32,984 nucleotides of DNA from Mesorhizobium silamurunense (GTDB lineage: Bacteria; Pseudomonadota; Alphaproteobacteria; Rhizobiales; Rhizobiaceae). This document shows, piece by piece, positions 9,114 to 18,032 of the stretch (the first letter of the stretch is position 1; each line of letters opens with the position of its first letter). A program made the translations under genes and the position numbers. Location: NCBI RefSeq assembly GCF_014843825.1, contig NZ_JHQR01000001.1:1-32984 (forward strand). The letters are read 5' to 3'. The notes beneath the pieces were generated by a model. It had not been told where the DNA came from. It made no database searches and saw nothing but the letters and a program-made list of their open reading frames with translations.

Positions 9114-10517
9114 ATGAAAGAATATACACACCAGATCGATTCTCATCTGGGGCAACAGGGTGCCAACTATGATACGGTCGGTTCGGTTGCAACGAACGTC
9201 GCGGACGGCTTCACAATGGTAGCAGTCGGCGATCTCATCGTATCGCGACCGCTGACCAAATACGAACATCCCGGCTTCGGCGACATCGTCCAGATACTTT
9301 GTGATGCGGATGTCACTTTCGGCAACATGGAAACCCTGATCTTCGATATCCGATCGTTCAAAGGAAGTCCGGAGGCTGAGCACGGCGGTGCGTATCACAT
9401 CAGCGTGCCGGAACTGGGACCTGATTTGAAGGCGATGGGGTTCAACATCGTCGGTCGCGCGAACAACCACACACTTGACTGGGGTCTTGAAGGCATGCGC
9501 GAGACGAGCCGGGTGCTGGATGAGAGCGGTATCGTCCATGCAGGTGCGGGCGAGAATCTCGCACAAGCTGGCGCCGCTCGCTTTTTGGAGACCGCACGCG
9601 GTCGCGCGGCATTGGTGTCATTGGCTACATCGTTTGCGCCTATGTCTCGAGCGTGCGATTCCGCCGGCCAGGCTCCCGGCAGACCAGGGCTCAATGCCCT
9701 TCGTTTGGCCCAAAGCATCGTCGTGCCGCCGGAGATGCTTGAGAGTTTGAGGCGGGTACGTGATGCGTTGCCAGACTACAAGCCCGGCGAAACGGATCCG
9801 AGCCGGGTCATGGTCGGTGGGACGACATACAAGACAGGCAACAAGGCCGGCTACTGCTACGAAGCAAACCCGCGCGATGTCGCCGACATTCTACGAAACG
9901 TTCGCCAGGGCAAGCAGTTCTCCGACTTCTGCATCGTCACGAACCACTGTCACCACCCCGGGAATTGGAGCCAGGAACCGGCTGATTACGAACAATCGTT
10001 TGCCCACCAAATGATTGATGCCGGGGCGGACGCATATGTCGGACACGGACCGCATCTGTTGCGAGGCATCGAGATCTACAAGGGCCGGCCGATATTTTAT
10101 AGCTTGGGGAATTTCTTCTACGACGACCTCCGGACGCCCGCCGGGGCTGACATGTTCGAAGCTTACGGAAAAGACCCACGAGTCGATACGGATGCCGAGG
10201 TGACAGTCGACGAGGAGGCGAAAGGGTACCCACTTGGAGAAGGGCTGTTCTATGGGGCGCTCTCCGCCCCAGTGTATTATGAGAGTGTTATCACCGTCAG
10301 CCGCTTCGAACAGAACCAGCTTGTCGAATTGCGGCTATATCCGATCGAGCTCGGTTTCTCAAAGAGGTTTGCCAACCGGGGCATCCCGCAGCTCGCCCCA
10401 ACAGCTCATGCCAAAGCTATTCTGGAGCGCCTACAGAAGCTCTCGAAGCCATTTGGGACCGAGATGGCCATCGAGAACGACGTTGGAGTGATCAGATTGA
10501 GTTCGATTTCGCAGTGA
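9114..10517 (+). CDS. CapA-family protein (PGA_cap domain, metallophosphatase-like fold)
   Basis: This 467-residue protein belongs to the CapA / poly-gamma-glutamate synthesis family, whose domain has a calcineurin-like metal-binding fold. Motifs in order: MVAVGDLIVSRPL (about 35-47), FGNMETLIFD, IVGRANNHTLDWG, FCIVTNHCHHPGNW, and GHGPHLLRGIEIYKGRPIFYSLGNFFYD, split across about 335-365. The Asp, Asn, Glu and His residues are the expected metal ligands. No signal peptide or membrane helix is visible, unlike capsule CapA, so it is probably cytoplasmic. I start at ATG 9114 (purine-rich GAAAAGAAGAGAAAA before it); an earlier in-frame start at 8997 overlaps the ATPase gene. It follows the transporter by 50 bases and probably shares its transcript. 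A role as hydrolase or ligase on the imported compound is inference. Confidence 0.85.
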   Translation: MKEYTHQIDSHLGQQGANYDTVGSVATNVADGFTMVAVGDLIVSRPLTKYEHPGFGDIVQILCDADVTFGNMETLIFDIRSFKGSPEAEHGGAYHISVPELGPDLKAMGFNIVGRANNHTLDWGLEGMRETSRVLDESGIVHAGAGENLAQAGAARFLETARGRAALVSLATSFAPMSRACDSAGQAPGRPGLNALRLAQSIVVPPEMLESLRRVRDALPDYKPGETDPSRVMVGGTTYKTGNKAGYCYEANPRDVADILRNVRQGKQFSDFCIVTNHCHHPGNWSQEPADYEQSFAHQMIDAGADAYVGHGPHLLRGIEIYKGRPIFYSLGNFFYDDLRTPAGADMFEAYGKDPRVDTDAEVTVDEEAKGYPLGEGLFYGALSAPVYYESVITVSRFEQNQLVELRLYPIELGFSKRFANRGIPQLAPTAHAKAILERLQKLSKPFGTEMAIENDVGVIRLSSISQ

Positions 10518-10965
10518 TCACATCGGCTGCGCTGCGGCGTCTATTTTAATTCATCTGTTCTCCATTCCGAGTGCTCGGTCTGTGAAATTGTTTGAGCACT
10601 TACGCCCGGCTGAATGCGGGCCTCTGTACCGACAGGTATCAGAGCGTAGTAGGTAGGAGAAATGGGCCGCGCGCGCAGATGCCCGAATGGCGGGACGTGC
10701 TCGCCGATACGACGGAGTTGCGGTGGTATTGCGGGTTTCGGTTCTGCTCAGGGCCCGGTTCGATATCGATGTGCTGCAATTGCCTTGCTCGGGCAGCTTG
10801 TACTTGCCGGCTGCTAATGCTGGAGGTTCGCAGCGAGCCATCTCGCTTGTTCGGACATCGGCGGTACCGGTTTGGCGGAACGGACCACCCTAGGGGCTCG
10901 ATGCCTTGCCCTCCCTAGGATTTGATCGCGACACTGGAGCATTCGCCTGACGAGGTCGCCGGCTC
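10518..10965. other. gene-poor stretch before the IS21 element
   Basis: No gene is recognised in about 450 bases. Open frames here (for example 10592-10918) are Cys/Arg-rich with no family resemblance. The IS21 left end should lie near the right side, but no TGT-type terminal repeat was found, so the left end of that element may be deleted. Confidence 0.4.
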
Positions 10966-10971
10966 GATGAT

Positions 10972-12450
10972 GGAAAGATTCGCCGGCTGTCGCTGGTGCA
11001 GGGGAAGACGATCAAGGCGATCTGCCGGGAGCTGAAGATCTCCCGCAAGGTAGTGCGCAAGGTGCTGCGTTCGGACGAGACGGAGTTCCGCTACGAACGC
11101 AAGCATCAGCCCTATCCCCGGATGGGCGCCTGGCGCGACGAGTTGGATCGGCTGCTGTCGGCGAATGCGGCCAAGTCTCAGCGGGAGCGGCTGACGCTGA
11201 TCCGCATCTTCGAGGAGCTTCGCGGCCTCGGCTATGACGGCAGCTACAGTTAGGTGTGGCGGCACGCTCAGAGTTGGGAGGCGGATCGCGGCGGTGCGGC
11301 GGCCGAAGCCTACATTCCGTTGAGCTTTGCGCCGGGCGAGGCCTACCAGTTCGACTGGAGCCACGAGATCGTTCTGCTCGACGGCGTGACGGTCACCGTG
11401 AAGGTGGCGCACATGCGGCTTTGCCACAGCCGTATGTTCTTCGTGCGCGCCTATCCGCGCGAGACGCAGGAGATGGTGTTCGACGCCCATGACCGGGCAT
11501 TCAGCTTCTTCCGCGGCGCCTGCACGCGCGGCATCTACGACAACATGAAGACGGCGGTGGACGCGATCTTCATCGGCAGGGATCGCCGCTACAACCGCCG
11601 CTTCGCGCAGATGTGCGGGCATTACCTTGTCGAGCCGGAGGCCTGCACGCCGGCGTCCGGCTGGGAGAAGGGTCAGGTCGAGAACCAGGTCGGGCTGGTG
11701 CGCGAGCGCTTCTTCACTCCGAGGCTGCGCTTCAAGACGCTGGAGGACCTGAACGGCTGGCCGGCCGACAAATGCGTTTCCTATGCCAGGACGCATCGGC
11801 ATCCCGAGCAGGGCGAACGCGCCATATGGGACGTGTTCGAGGAAGAGCGGGCCAGCTTCATTCCCTAGGCCGGGCGCTTCGACGGCTTCCACTGCGTTCC
11901 CGCCTCGGTGTCGAAGACCTGCACGGTGCGCTTCGACAACAACAAATATTCCGTCCTGTCGAGCGCCGGCCGGCCGGTCGAGATCCATGCCTATGCCGAC
12001 CGGATCATTATCCGCCAGGACGGCGTGGTCGTGGGCGAGCATGCCCGCTGCTTCGGCCGCAACGAGGTCATCTACGATCCCTGGCATTACGTACTGGTGC
12101 TGGCCCGCAAGCCGGGCGGATTGCGCAACGGCGCGCCATTCCTTGGCTGGGTCCTGCCGTCGGCAATGGAGAAGGTGCGCCGCAAGCTCAAGGCGGTTGA
12201 TGACGGCGACCGGCAGATGGTGCCGATCCTCACCTGCGTGCTCACCGACGGATTGAGCGCGGTCGAGGCTGCCTGCCAGGAAGCCCTCGAGCACGGCGTC
12301 TCATCGGCGGCGGTGATCCTCACATCCTGGCCCGCAGCCGCGATCCGGCGCCGGCACGATCCTTTCCATTCCCCAGGCGCTGGAGCTGGCTCATGAGCCC
12401 ATCGCCGACTGCGCCCGCTATGACAGTCTCAGGAGGACAAACAGCCATGG
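10972..12450 (+). pseudogene. istA: IS21 transposase IstA with two internal stop codons and a 3' frameshift
   Basis: Readable IstA runs from about KIRRLSLVQGKTIKAICRE (helix-turn-helix) to the C-terminus. A TAG at 11251-11253 and a TAG at 11866-11868 interrupt one continuous frame (10996, 11254 and 11869 are all in the same phase). A shift near 12328 then moves the family tail (QALELAHEPIADCARYDSL) to another frame. The catalytic DDE triad is still visible: Asp in YQFDWSHE, Asp in GIYDNMKT, Glu in KGQVENQVG. IstA binds the IS ends and catalyses strand transfer together with IstB. Full length would be near 490 residues. With two nonsense codons it should be inactive unless they are suppressed. 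Confidence 0.88.
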
Positions 12451-12768
12451 AACGTACCGAGGTTCTGGATCTGATGGGAGCGCTGAAGCTCTTCGGGATG
12501 CGCGCGGCCTATGACGAGATCATGGGCGTCGCCATCAAGCGGCAGCACGAACCGCCGAAGATCGTCGGCAATCTGTTGCAGGCCGAGATATCGGAGAAGC
12601 AGGCCCGCTCCATAAAATACCAGCTCACCGTCGCCAAGCTTCCGCTGGCCAAGGATATCGAAGACTTCGATTTTGCCGGCTCGCCGGTGGACGAGAGCCT
12701 GATCCACGACCTCGCCGCCGGCGCCTTCGTCGCCGATCAGCGCAACGTGGTTCTGGTCGGCGGGACCG
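12447..12768 (+). pseudogene. istB: IS21 helper ATPase IstB, 5' part (interrupted)
   Basis: The first 107 codons of IstB, starting MERTEVLDLMGALKLFGMRAA after AGGAGGA at 12430-12436. It ends at VVLVGGT, in the middle of the Walker A P-loop, where the serine-recombinase element enters. Joining it to 15358-15771 restores [16 protein letters not shown] and a normal protein of about 245 residues. IstB is the AAA+ ATPase that picks the target site for IstA. Confidence 0.9.
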
Positions 12769-12785
12769 ATCTCGATTCATAATGC

Positions 12786-14867
12786 TCATCTCGCTATCGC
12801 CTTATAAAGCCAAGCTATTTTGACGTGGATCCTCGGACGGCGGCCGTCGTGAACGTCGCGCATCAGCGATGCGTTGCAGGTCTTCACGATCGAGGTCTCT
12901 GTTTGGATCACCCATGGCGCGCCTTTGCAATACTGACGGGCCGCCAGAAGCTTCTCCTGGATCATTCGCCGGACCGTTGCTTCGACGTTGAGGATTTTGG
13001 CCGTCTCCTCGAGCGTTACTTCACCTCGTTCGGCACGCTCGCCCTCTCGGTACGGTGGAATGCGGCGGTGATTGCGCAGGAAGCACACGCGGGAACGGGT
13101 CCAACCATTGCCCTTGCCGGTCTTCTTGCCAGCCCGGTTGAGCACCGCCGCGATTGCTTGATCCGGCATTTGTCGAGCCAATACGGCCACGAGTTTTACG
13201 ACGTCAGCGTCGGTTCCCCACCGATGCTGGCCGGCGCGGTTCTTGCGCACGCGCAAAGGCGTGTGATCGCCGCCTTGCCAACGAATGACGAGATTGAGAG
13301 CATCTTCCTCGATGCGAACAACAATCTCGTCGATCAACGTGCGAATAATCCGCTTGCGGGTCGCTGGCGTCGCGCCAGAACTGTTCCAGGCCCGCTCGAC
13401 GTCAGCTCCGAGCGCAAGCAGGCGGTCTCGTTCCGTGGCGGAGAGCGATGATTGCGGAGCGGCTGCAAGCACGTTGCGTTCATCTTCCAGCGCGCGCGCC
13501 GCAAGCAGGCGCTCATTCCAGCGGTGCTCGAGTTCAGCCGCCACCAGGCGATTGTTGGGATCGACGGCCTCATATCGCCGCCGCGCGAGGGCGGCTTCGT
13601 AGCGCGCTTGCTCAAGGGCGAGCTCGATTTGCCGCCGCTTCTCCGCGTTCTCGATCCGCCGCGCCTCCACGGCGTTGATCGCTGCTTCGACACCGAATGG
13701 TTGGAGGCGCTCGATCACCTCGGCGCCGATGGCGCGATCAATCCGCATGCCGCCAAATGAGATGCATGGAGCGCCTCCATGGTTGAGCTGGCCGCCGCGA
13801 CAATGATAACGCCCCGAACTCCCGTTCTCGCCGCTGTAGGCGACATGGAGTTTGCGGCCGCAATGGCCACAACGAAGAAGACCGGCAAGCAGGGCTTCTC
13901 CTCGGCGCACGGCTCCGCGGCTCATGAAGCTCTGACCATTGGCATTATCGGCGATCAGGCGCTGATTCCTCTCAAACTCGGCCCACTCAATATATCCTTC
14001 ATGATGGTCGAGGATCAAAGCCTCCCAGGCGCTACGCTCGCGTCGAAAGCCACGGACGACCTTCTTGCGGCCGGCTGCGATCGTGATGCGGCTACCTGTG
14101 CGCCCGAACGCATAGGCGCCGGCGTAGATTGGGTTGGTAAGCATGTGGTGAAGCGTGTTGTAGACGGGCAGCTTCCATGTGACGGTTCGCCCCTCGGGGC
14201 CATATCCGATCGCCGGCAGCGGTAGGCGTTCCTGGCGCATCCAAAGATGGATCTGCCGAACGGTCTGCAACTCGGCAAATTTGGCGAAGACGAGCTTGAT
14301 TGCTTCCTGGATGCGTCGATCGGGATCCTTCTCGATTCGGTCATGCCGCACCTTGAGGAACCCGACGGCGACGGTGAGAAAAAGCTCGCCTCTGCGCGCC
14401 TTCTGCTTCAAAGCCTCGAGCGATCGCTGTCGGAAGAGGGAGAGCTCCATCTCGCTCATCGTGCCCTTCATGCCGAGCAGGAGGCGATCGTTCGGATGAC
14501 GGGGATCATAGACGCCATCCTCATCGACGATCAGCGTATCGACCAATCCGCAGAACTCGAGGAGCGTGTGCCAATCTCGTCCGTTGCGGGCGAGCCGAGA
14601 TGCCTCGATCGAAACCACGGCGCCCACGCGTCCCTCGCAGATTGCAGCCAGCAGCTTCTCGAAGCCTGGCCGTGCGATCCCCGAGCCGGAGCGGCCGAGA
14701 TCATCATCGATTACCTCGACGGCGCTCCATCCGAGAGCGCGAGCACGATCGGCGAGCGCATATTGGCGCCGACGTCTCTCATGATTGTTGTGAACCTGAT
14801 CGGTCGTCGACTGGCGCACATAAACGAACGCGCTCCGAGCTAAGTGTTCAGACGTAATCTTGGTCAT
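12786..14867 (-). CDS. large serine recombinase / site-specific integrase
   Basis: A 693-residue large serine recombinase. The N-terminal resolvase domain (about 10-155) has the catalytic Ser in YVRQSTTDQV and the Arg cluster in SIEASRLARNGRDWH. The recombinase domain follows (GFLKVRHDR ... MLTNPIYAGAYAFGR). A zinc ribbon (about 340-385) reads LLRCGHCGRKL with YHCRGG. Then comes a Lys/Arg/Glu-rich coiled coil (about 400-470). A C-terminal region of about 150 residues with HTH-like segments (TLEETAKILNVEATVRRMI) probably helps bind DNA. It would catalyse the element's excision and integration through a short crossover site. The start overlaps the upstream gene's stop (ATGA), and GGAGGACGGC lies before it. 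The gene looks intact, so this may be the only still-active mobile element in the window. Confidence 0.92.
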   Translation of the reverse strand: MTKITSEHLARSAFVYVRQSTTDQVHNNHERRRRQYALADRARALGWSAVEVIDDDLGRSGSGIARPGFEKLLAAICEGRVGAVVSIEASRLARNGRDWHTLLEFCGLVDTLIVDEDGVYDPRHPNDRLLLGMKGTMSEMELSLFRQRSLEALKQKARRGELFLTVAVGFLKVRHDRIEKDPDRRIQEAIKLVFAKFAELQTVRQIHLWMRQERLPLPAIGYGPEGRTVTWKLPVYNTLHHMLTNPIYAGAYAFGRTGSRITIAAGRKKVVRGFRRERSAWEALILDHHEGYIEWAEFERNQRLIADNANGQSFMSRGAVRRGEALLAGLLRCGHCGRKLHVAYSGENGSSGRYHCRGGQLNHGGAPCISFGGMRIDRAIGAEVIERLQPFGVEAAINAVEARRIENAEKRRQIELALEQARYEAALARRRYEAVDPNNRLVAAELEHRWNERLLAARALEDERNVLAAAPQSSLSATERDRLLALGADVERAWNSSGATPATRKRIIRTLIDEIVVRIEEDALNLVIRWQGGDHTPLRVRKNRAGQHRWGTDADVVKLVAVLARQMPDQAIAAVLNRAGKKTGKGNGWTRSRVCFLRNHRRIPPYREGERAERGEVTLEETAKILNVEATVRRMIQEKLLAARQYCKGAPWVIQTETSIVKTCNASLMRDVHDGRRPRIHVKIAWLYKAIAR

Positions 14868-15268
14868 TGCCGTCCTCCTTGCCGATCCGGTCTCCGTTCT
14901 CCTCTCGTGTCCCCTGAGCTGCCGCTTCGACCAGAAGAAGCTGGAGCAGTGGCGTCAGCGTCGTCCTCACCCCGAGCGGAAGCTCCGCCGGCAACGTGGT
15001 TGGTTCGAATAAATCCCCTTGGCTGCGTCTCTGCTCCTTCATCTGCGGCTCCTCGCGTTGAGAGAGAATCCTCTCTGAGCCAGGTTACGTGCGCGCTGAC
15101 CAAAGCGTGGAGTTCGCTGAGCTTCTCAAGCGGAAGCTTCGGATGCTGGACAAGTTCGCATGACAATCCAGCCGGGTTGGTCATCCAGGCTGGTAGCAGA
15201 GCCAAGGTGCGATCGGGTTGGCGGATAATAAAATGATCGGCGCCAGCATGCCGCCGGACACCGATCAC
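14864..15268 (-). CDS. small protein upstream of serine recombinase (DUF5372-like)
   Basis: A 134-residue frame that ends in an ATGA overlap with the recombinase gene, so the two are translationally coupled. The N-terminal part (VIGVRRHAGADHFIIRQPD, ALLPAWMTNPAG) resembles the small DUF5372-type proteins found beside such recombinases in rhizobia, from memory. The same frame stays open upstream as [15 protein letters not shown] (to about 15315) but without ATG, GTG or TTG inside the element. The true start is thus either the GTG at 15266-15268 or a non-standard codon further up. The C-terminus is low-complexity. Function unknown; an accessory role in recombination is a guess. Confidence 0.6.
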   Translation of the reverse strand: MIGVRRHAGADHFIIRQPDRTLALLPAWMTNPAGLSCELVQHPKLPLEKLSELHALVSAHVTWLREDSLSTRGAADEGAETQPRGFIRTNHVAGGASARGEDDADATAPASSGRSGSSGDTRGERRPDRQGGRQ

Positions 15269-15357
15269 CGTGACGAAATCTCCCGCGCGTGGATGAAAGC
15301 GATATGTGATCCGAACCTCATGCGCCGGACACCCGGCAGTATGACGCTGCTTCGCCA

Positions 15358-15771
15358 GGCACCGGCAAGTCGCATCTGGCGATCGCCATTGCCCGTTCCC
15401 TCATCCGCAACGGCGCACGCAGGCGCTTCTTCAACGTCGTCGACCTCGTCAACAGGCTCGAGACAGAGACCCGTGCCGGCCGGCAGGGCCGCATTGCCGA
15501 TCATCTTACCCGGCTTGACTTCGTCGTCTTCGACGAACTCGGCTATCTCCCCTTCGCCCAGGCCGGCGGGCAGCTGCTCTTCCATCTGGTCTCGAAGCTT
15601 TATGAACGCACCAGCGTCATCATCACCACCAATCTCGCCTTCGGGGAATGGCCGAGCGTCTTCGGCGACGCAAAGATGACAACCGCGCTGCTCGACCGCC
15701 TCACCCATCACTGCGAGATCGCCGAGACTGGCAACGAATCCTGGCGCTTCAAGAGCCGCTCTCAAAGCTGA
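15358..15771 (+). pseudogene. istB: IS21 helper ATPase IstB, 3' part
   Basis: The continuation of istB from the P-loop ([20 protein letters not shown]). It includes Walker B ([14 protein letters not shown]), sensor region ([19 protein letters not shown]) and the usual end [18 protein letters not shown]. The frame is clean to the TGA at 15769-15771. It cannot be translated as one protein with the 5' part while the 2.6-kb insert is present. Confidence 0.9.
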
Positions 15772-15791
15772 AGTCCGAAAGCTAATCAGCC

Positions 15792-15840
15792 GCGCCCGAT
15801 CAGGCTGTGCAACCCTGACCAGCTTCGCCTGATCGGGCGC
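15792..15840. repeat. perfect 14-bp inverted repeat after istB
   Basis: GCGCCCGATCAGGC (15792-15805) and its exact reverse complement (15827-15840) are separated by 21 bases, 20 bases after the istB stop. It could be an IstA-binding subterminal site or a transcription stop for the IS. No T-run follows. Confidence 0.7.
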
Positions 15841-15916
15841 TAACCGGCGTGCACCAACCAAACCCGGGGTCCCTTTTGCGCGAAAAAGCAGGGTCCCGAT
15901 TCCGTGGTCATTGACA

Positions 15917-16886
15917 GCATTTGGTCGCCTTTTGAGCAATCTCTCCAAGCCGGGAGCGGTGCTGCGGTTCTGCTACGAGGCCGGACCGAGCGGCTACGGC
16001 ATTCAGCGGCAACTGGCCGCGGCGAGGCACGACTGTGTGGTGGTCGCGCCGTCGCTGATCCCTCGCAAGCCGGGAGATCGGATCAAGACGGACCGTCGGG
16101 ACGCCATCAATCTGGCGAAGCTGCATCGGGCCGGCGAACTGACGCCCGCATGGATTCCCAACCTTACCCATGAGGCAATGCGCGATCTGGTTCGCGCACG
16201 CCTGGCCGCGGTTCGCAGCTTGCGGCAGGCCCGCCAGCAGCTCTCCGGATTTCTGTTGCGTCACGGATTCCACTACAATCGTCCCGCCTGGACGCAGATG
16301 CATCGCCGCTGGCTGGCTGGACTACGATTCGAGCGCCCGCCCACCACTTCGTCCTGGAAGACTGTATGTCAACGATCGAAGCCGCGACGACCCGTCGTGA
16401 TCGGCTGACGGTTGCTCGTGGACAGGGTGTTGGCGCCGGTGGTCCACGCCCTGCAAGCGCTTCGCGGAATGGCCCTTGTGACGGCCGCGACCGTGATCGC
16501 GGAACTTGGCGACATCACGCGCTTTGAGAACCCCCGGCAGCTCATGGCCTACTCGGTCTGGTCCCCTCGGAACATTCCAGCGGCGGAACCAGGCGTCAGG
16601 CGGCGTAACGAAAGCAGGCAACGGAACCGCCCGGCGAATGCTGGTCGAGGCTGCCTGGAGCTATCGGTTCCCTGCAAGGGTCAGCCGTGAACAATTGCTC
16701 CGACAGGAGGGGCTGCCCAAGCCGATCCGCGATACGGCATGGAAGGCTCAGATGCGACTGTGCGGCCGTTACCGCAAGCTCACCAGAGCCGGCAAGCCGG
16801 CCACCACCGTGACTACGGCGATCGCTCGCGAACTGGCCGGCTTCGTCTGGGCCATCGCGGCTCAAGTGCCGCGGCCGACGAACTGA
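15917..16886 (+). pseudogene. IS110-family transposase (second lineage), 5'-truncated and frameshifted
   Basis: About 300 residues of an IS110-family transposase can be followed through several frames. 15911-16330: LSKPGAVLRFCYEAGPSGYG, VAPSLIPRKPGDRIKTDRRDA, ARQQLSGFLLRHG, and MHRRWLAGLRFE. A shift near 16335 gives FVLEDCMSTIEAATTRRDR. Another near 16420 gives VVHALQALRGMALVTAATVIAELGD. A third near 16560 leads to VTKAGNGTARRMLVEAAWSYRFP and on to the C-terminus ELAGFVWAIAAQV. The N-terminal first-Asp region is missing; it starts right at the inferred IS21 right end. It is non-functional. Confidence 0.85.
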
Positions 16887-17110
16887 CCGCCGCGCAATGA
16901 ACCAAAGGCATCGACGGAGGAGCGAACAGTTTTGAGACTTCTGCGCCTGGTAAGGCTGGAGGCACGGTCACGGCAGGAGAACCCTCGTCACCACTATCAG
17001 CCGGATCATCCGACGCTGGATCCTAGACCGAGGCAGCTCCGCGACGCATCAGGTCCTGCGGTAACCAACCCGCGTATCAGAGCATGATCAACCGTCGTCT
17101 CATGACCGTG
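16887..17110. mobile_element. 3' non-coding end of the IS110 element
   Basis: DNA after the transposase pseudogene (CCAAAGGCATCGACGGAGGA, then a long untranslated tract to about 17110) is the kind of 3' flank that IS110/IS1111-type elements carry between transposase and right end. The exact end was not found. Confidence 0.4.
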
Positions 17111-18032
17111 CCTCCTGCTTTGCCCAGGGCAGCCATTTCACCACAACGCTTGCCAAAGCAAGCGAACGATTTTTCACACCTGCGGCTTGAAACGGCGAAC
17201 ATGAGAGTGGTTCGTATATACTCGCCTGCGCGGAAGAATATGCCGGCGCAGACTGCCACCATTTTGTAATTTCATTCCAGTCCAAGATTGATCACCTGCT
17301 GGCTTGCGTCAAATGCAGTATCCATATTTTGGTCATCTAGCGCCGAGATGGCCCTAAGCTCCTGGCCGGCCCTCGTGAGCGGCATGACCAAGGCCCCTCG
17401 TCGCCCCCAAAGTCCCGTCCGCGCTGTCGGTTGGTTGGCTCGCGCCAGCGGCTCGGCAGATTGCGTGGAAGCGGCTCCTCAAGCCTCGCATATCATCGCC
17501 GACGAGACGGTCTCGGCCCTGGACGTCTTTCGTGTAGGCCCAGATCCTGAACCTGCCCGCTGGATCTGCAAGAGGGGATCGGCATCGCATCTTCATCTTC
17601 ATCTCGCACAAGCTCGGCGTCTTGGAGCAACGGGCACCGCATCTGGCCGCTGATAATCTCCGCCAGGATAATGCGCGGTAGCGGGCAATATGCTTCTGCC
17701 CTTGATCGGTGATGAAACGCTCCAGTATCTGCACAAACTTGACAAGATCCCTGCGGGCGGCCCGTGTGGCGGGCAAGCACGCTGGCGGACCTGGGTATAC
17801 GGAGGGGAGGCCCGCTATTCGCCACGTCCCTCTTTCCTTTTGAAGGTCGAGAAGCGGTGGTTTCACCAAGCCAGGCCGCGGCCATCTAAAAACGCGATGG
17901 CACCGTCCGGGACATTATATTGGCAAATTGAACACGGCGTGGCGCATACTTCCGGAGCGGGAGAACGCAAACGCGCAACAGCTATCGTAAACCCGGCGCC
18001 AGGTCGCCTGAATACTCGCAATAGGTTGAACA
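17111..18032. other. gene-poor stretch around the ATPase ghost, upstream of the deacylase gene
   Basis: Apart from the ATPase ghost, no intact gene is seen. On the minus strand between about 17660 and 17815 a short open stretch (LVKFVQILERFITDQGQKHI) looks protein-like but is not assignable. The last 150 bases before 18033 should hold the promoter of the catabolic cluster. Confidence 0.4.
17424..17650 (+). pseudogene. ghost of an OppF/DppF-type ABC ATPase
   Basis: Heavily decayed coding DNA in which the core of a peptide-importer ATPase can still be traced in shifting frames. CTGTCGGTTGG...CGCCAGCGGCTCGGC corresponds to the signature [22 protein letters not shown] (17491-17526) is Walker B. 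GGCCCAGATCCTGAACCTG matches QAQILNL, GGGGATCGGCATCGC matches the EIGIA strand, and TTCATCTTCATCTCGCAC matches the switch-His block FIFISH. It parallels 8458-8660 of the intact DppF gene but is not a recent copy. The rest of that transporter is absent. Confidence 0.7.

Larger units (their letters stand above)
12769..15357 (-). mobile_element. serine-recombinase transposable element inserted in istB
   Basis: The limits come from restoring istB: left flank GGGACCG ends at 12768 and right flank GGCACCGGCAAG starts at 15358, rebuilding the P-loop with at most one base duplicated. The about 2.59-kb insert carries only a large serine recombinase and a short upstream gene, both on the minus strand. 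The recombinase stop lies within 20 bases of the left end. The absence of inverted repeats and of a long target duplication fits serine-recombinase chemistry. Confidence 0.8.
10966..15916 (+). mobile_element. IS21-family insertion sequence, decayed and interrupted
   Basis: The element carries istA (10972-12450, broken) then istB (12447-12768 plus 15358-15771), in the usual overlapping order. istB is split by a serine-recombinase element. The right end is inferred near 15916, where two GGGTCCC-containing repeats (15867-15873 and 15891-15897) and TTGACA match the multiple terminal repeats of rhizobial IS21 relatives. The left end is not identified. Beyond 15916 an IS110 transposase fragment begins abruptly, suggesting insertion into, or deletion against, that element. 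Confidence 0.75.

Noticed and set aside
9114..10517. Capsule (poly-gamma-glutamate) synthesis operon
   Set aside because: CapA is alone, without CapB, CapC or CapE, and lacks a membrane anchor.
10915..12294. A long (459-codon) open frame on the minus strand opposite istA
   Set aside because: It mirrors the coding frame of istA in high-GC DNA, has no family motifs, and the plus strand gives clear IstA with DDE residues.
15265..15948. A 227-codon minus-strand frame opposite the 3' part of istB
   Set aside because: It crosses the recombinase-element junction and is the shadow of istB; the plus strand has Walker B and sensor motifs.
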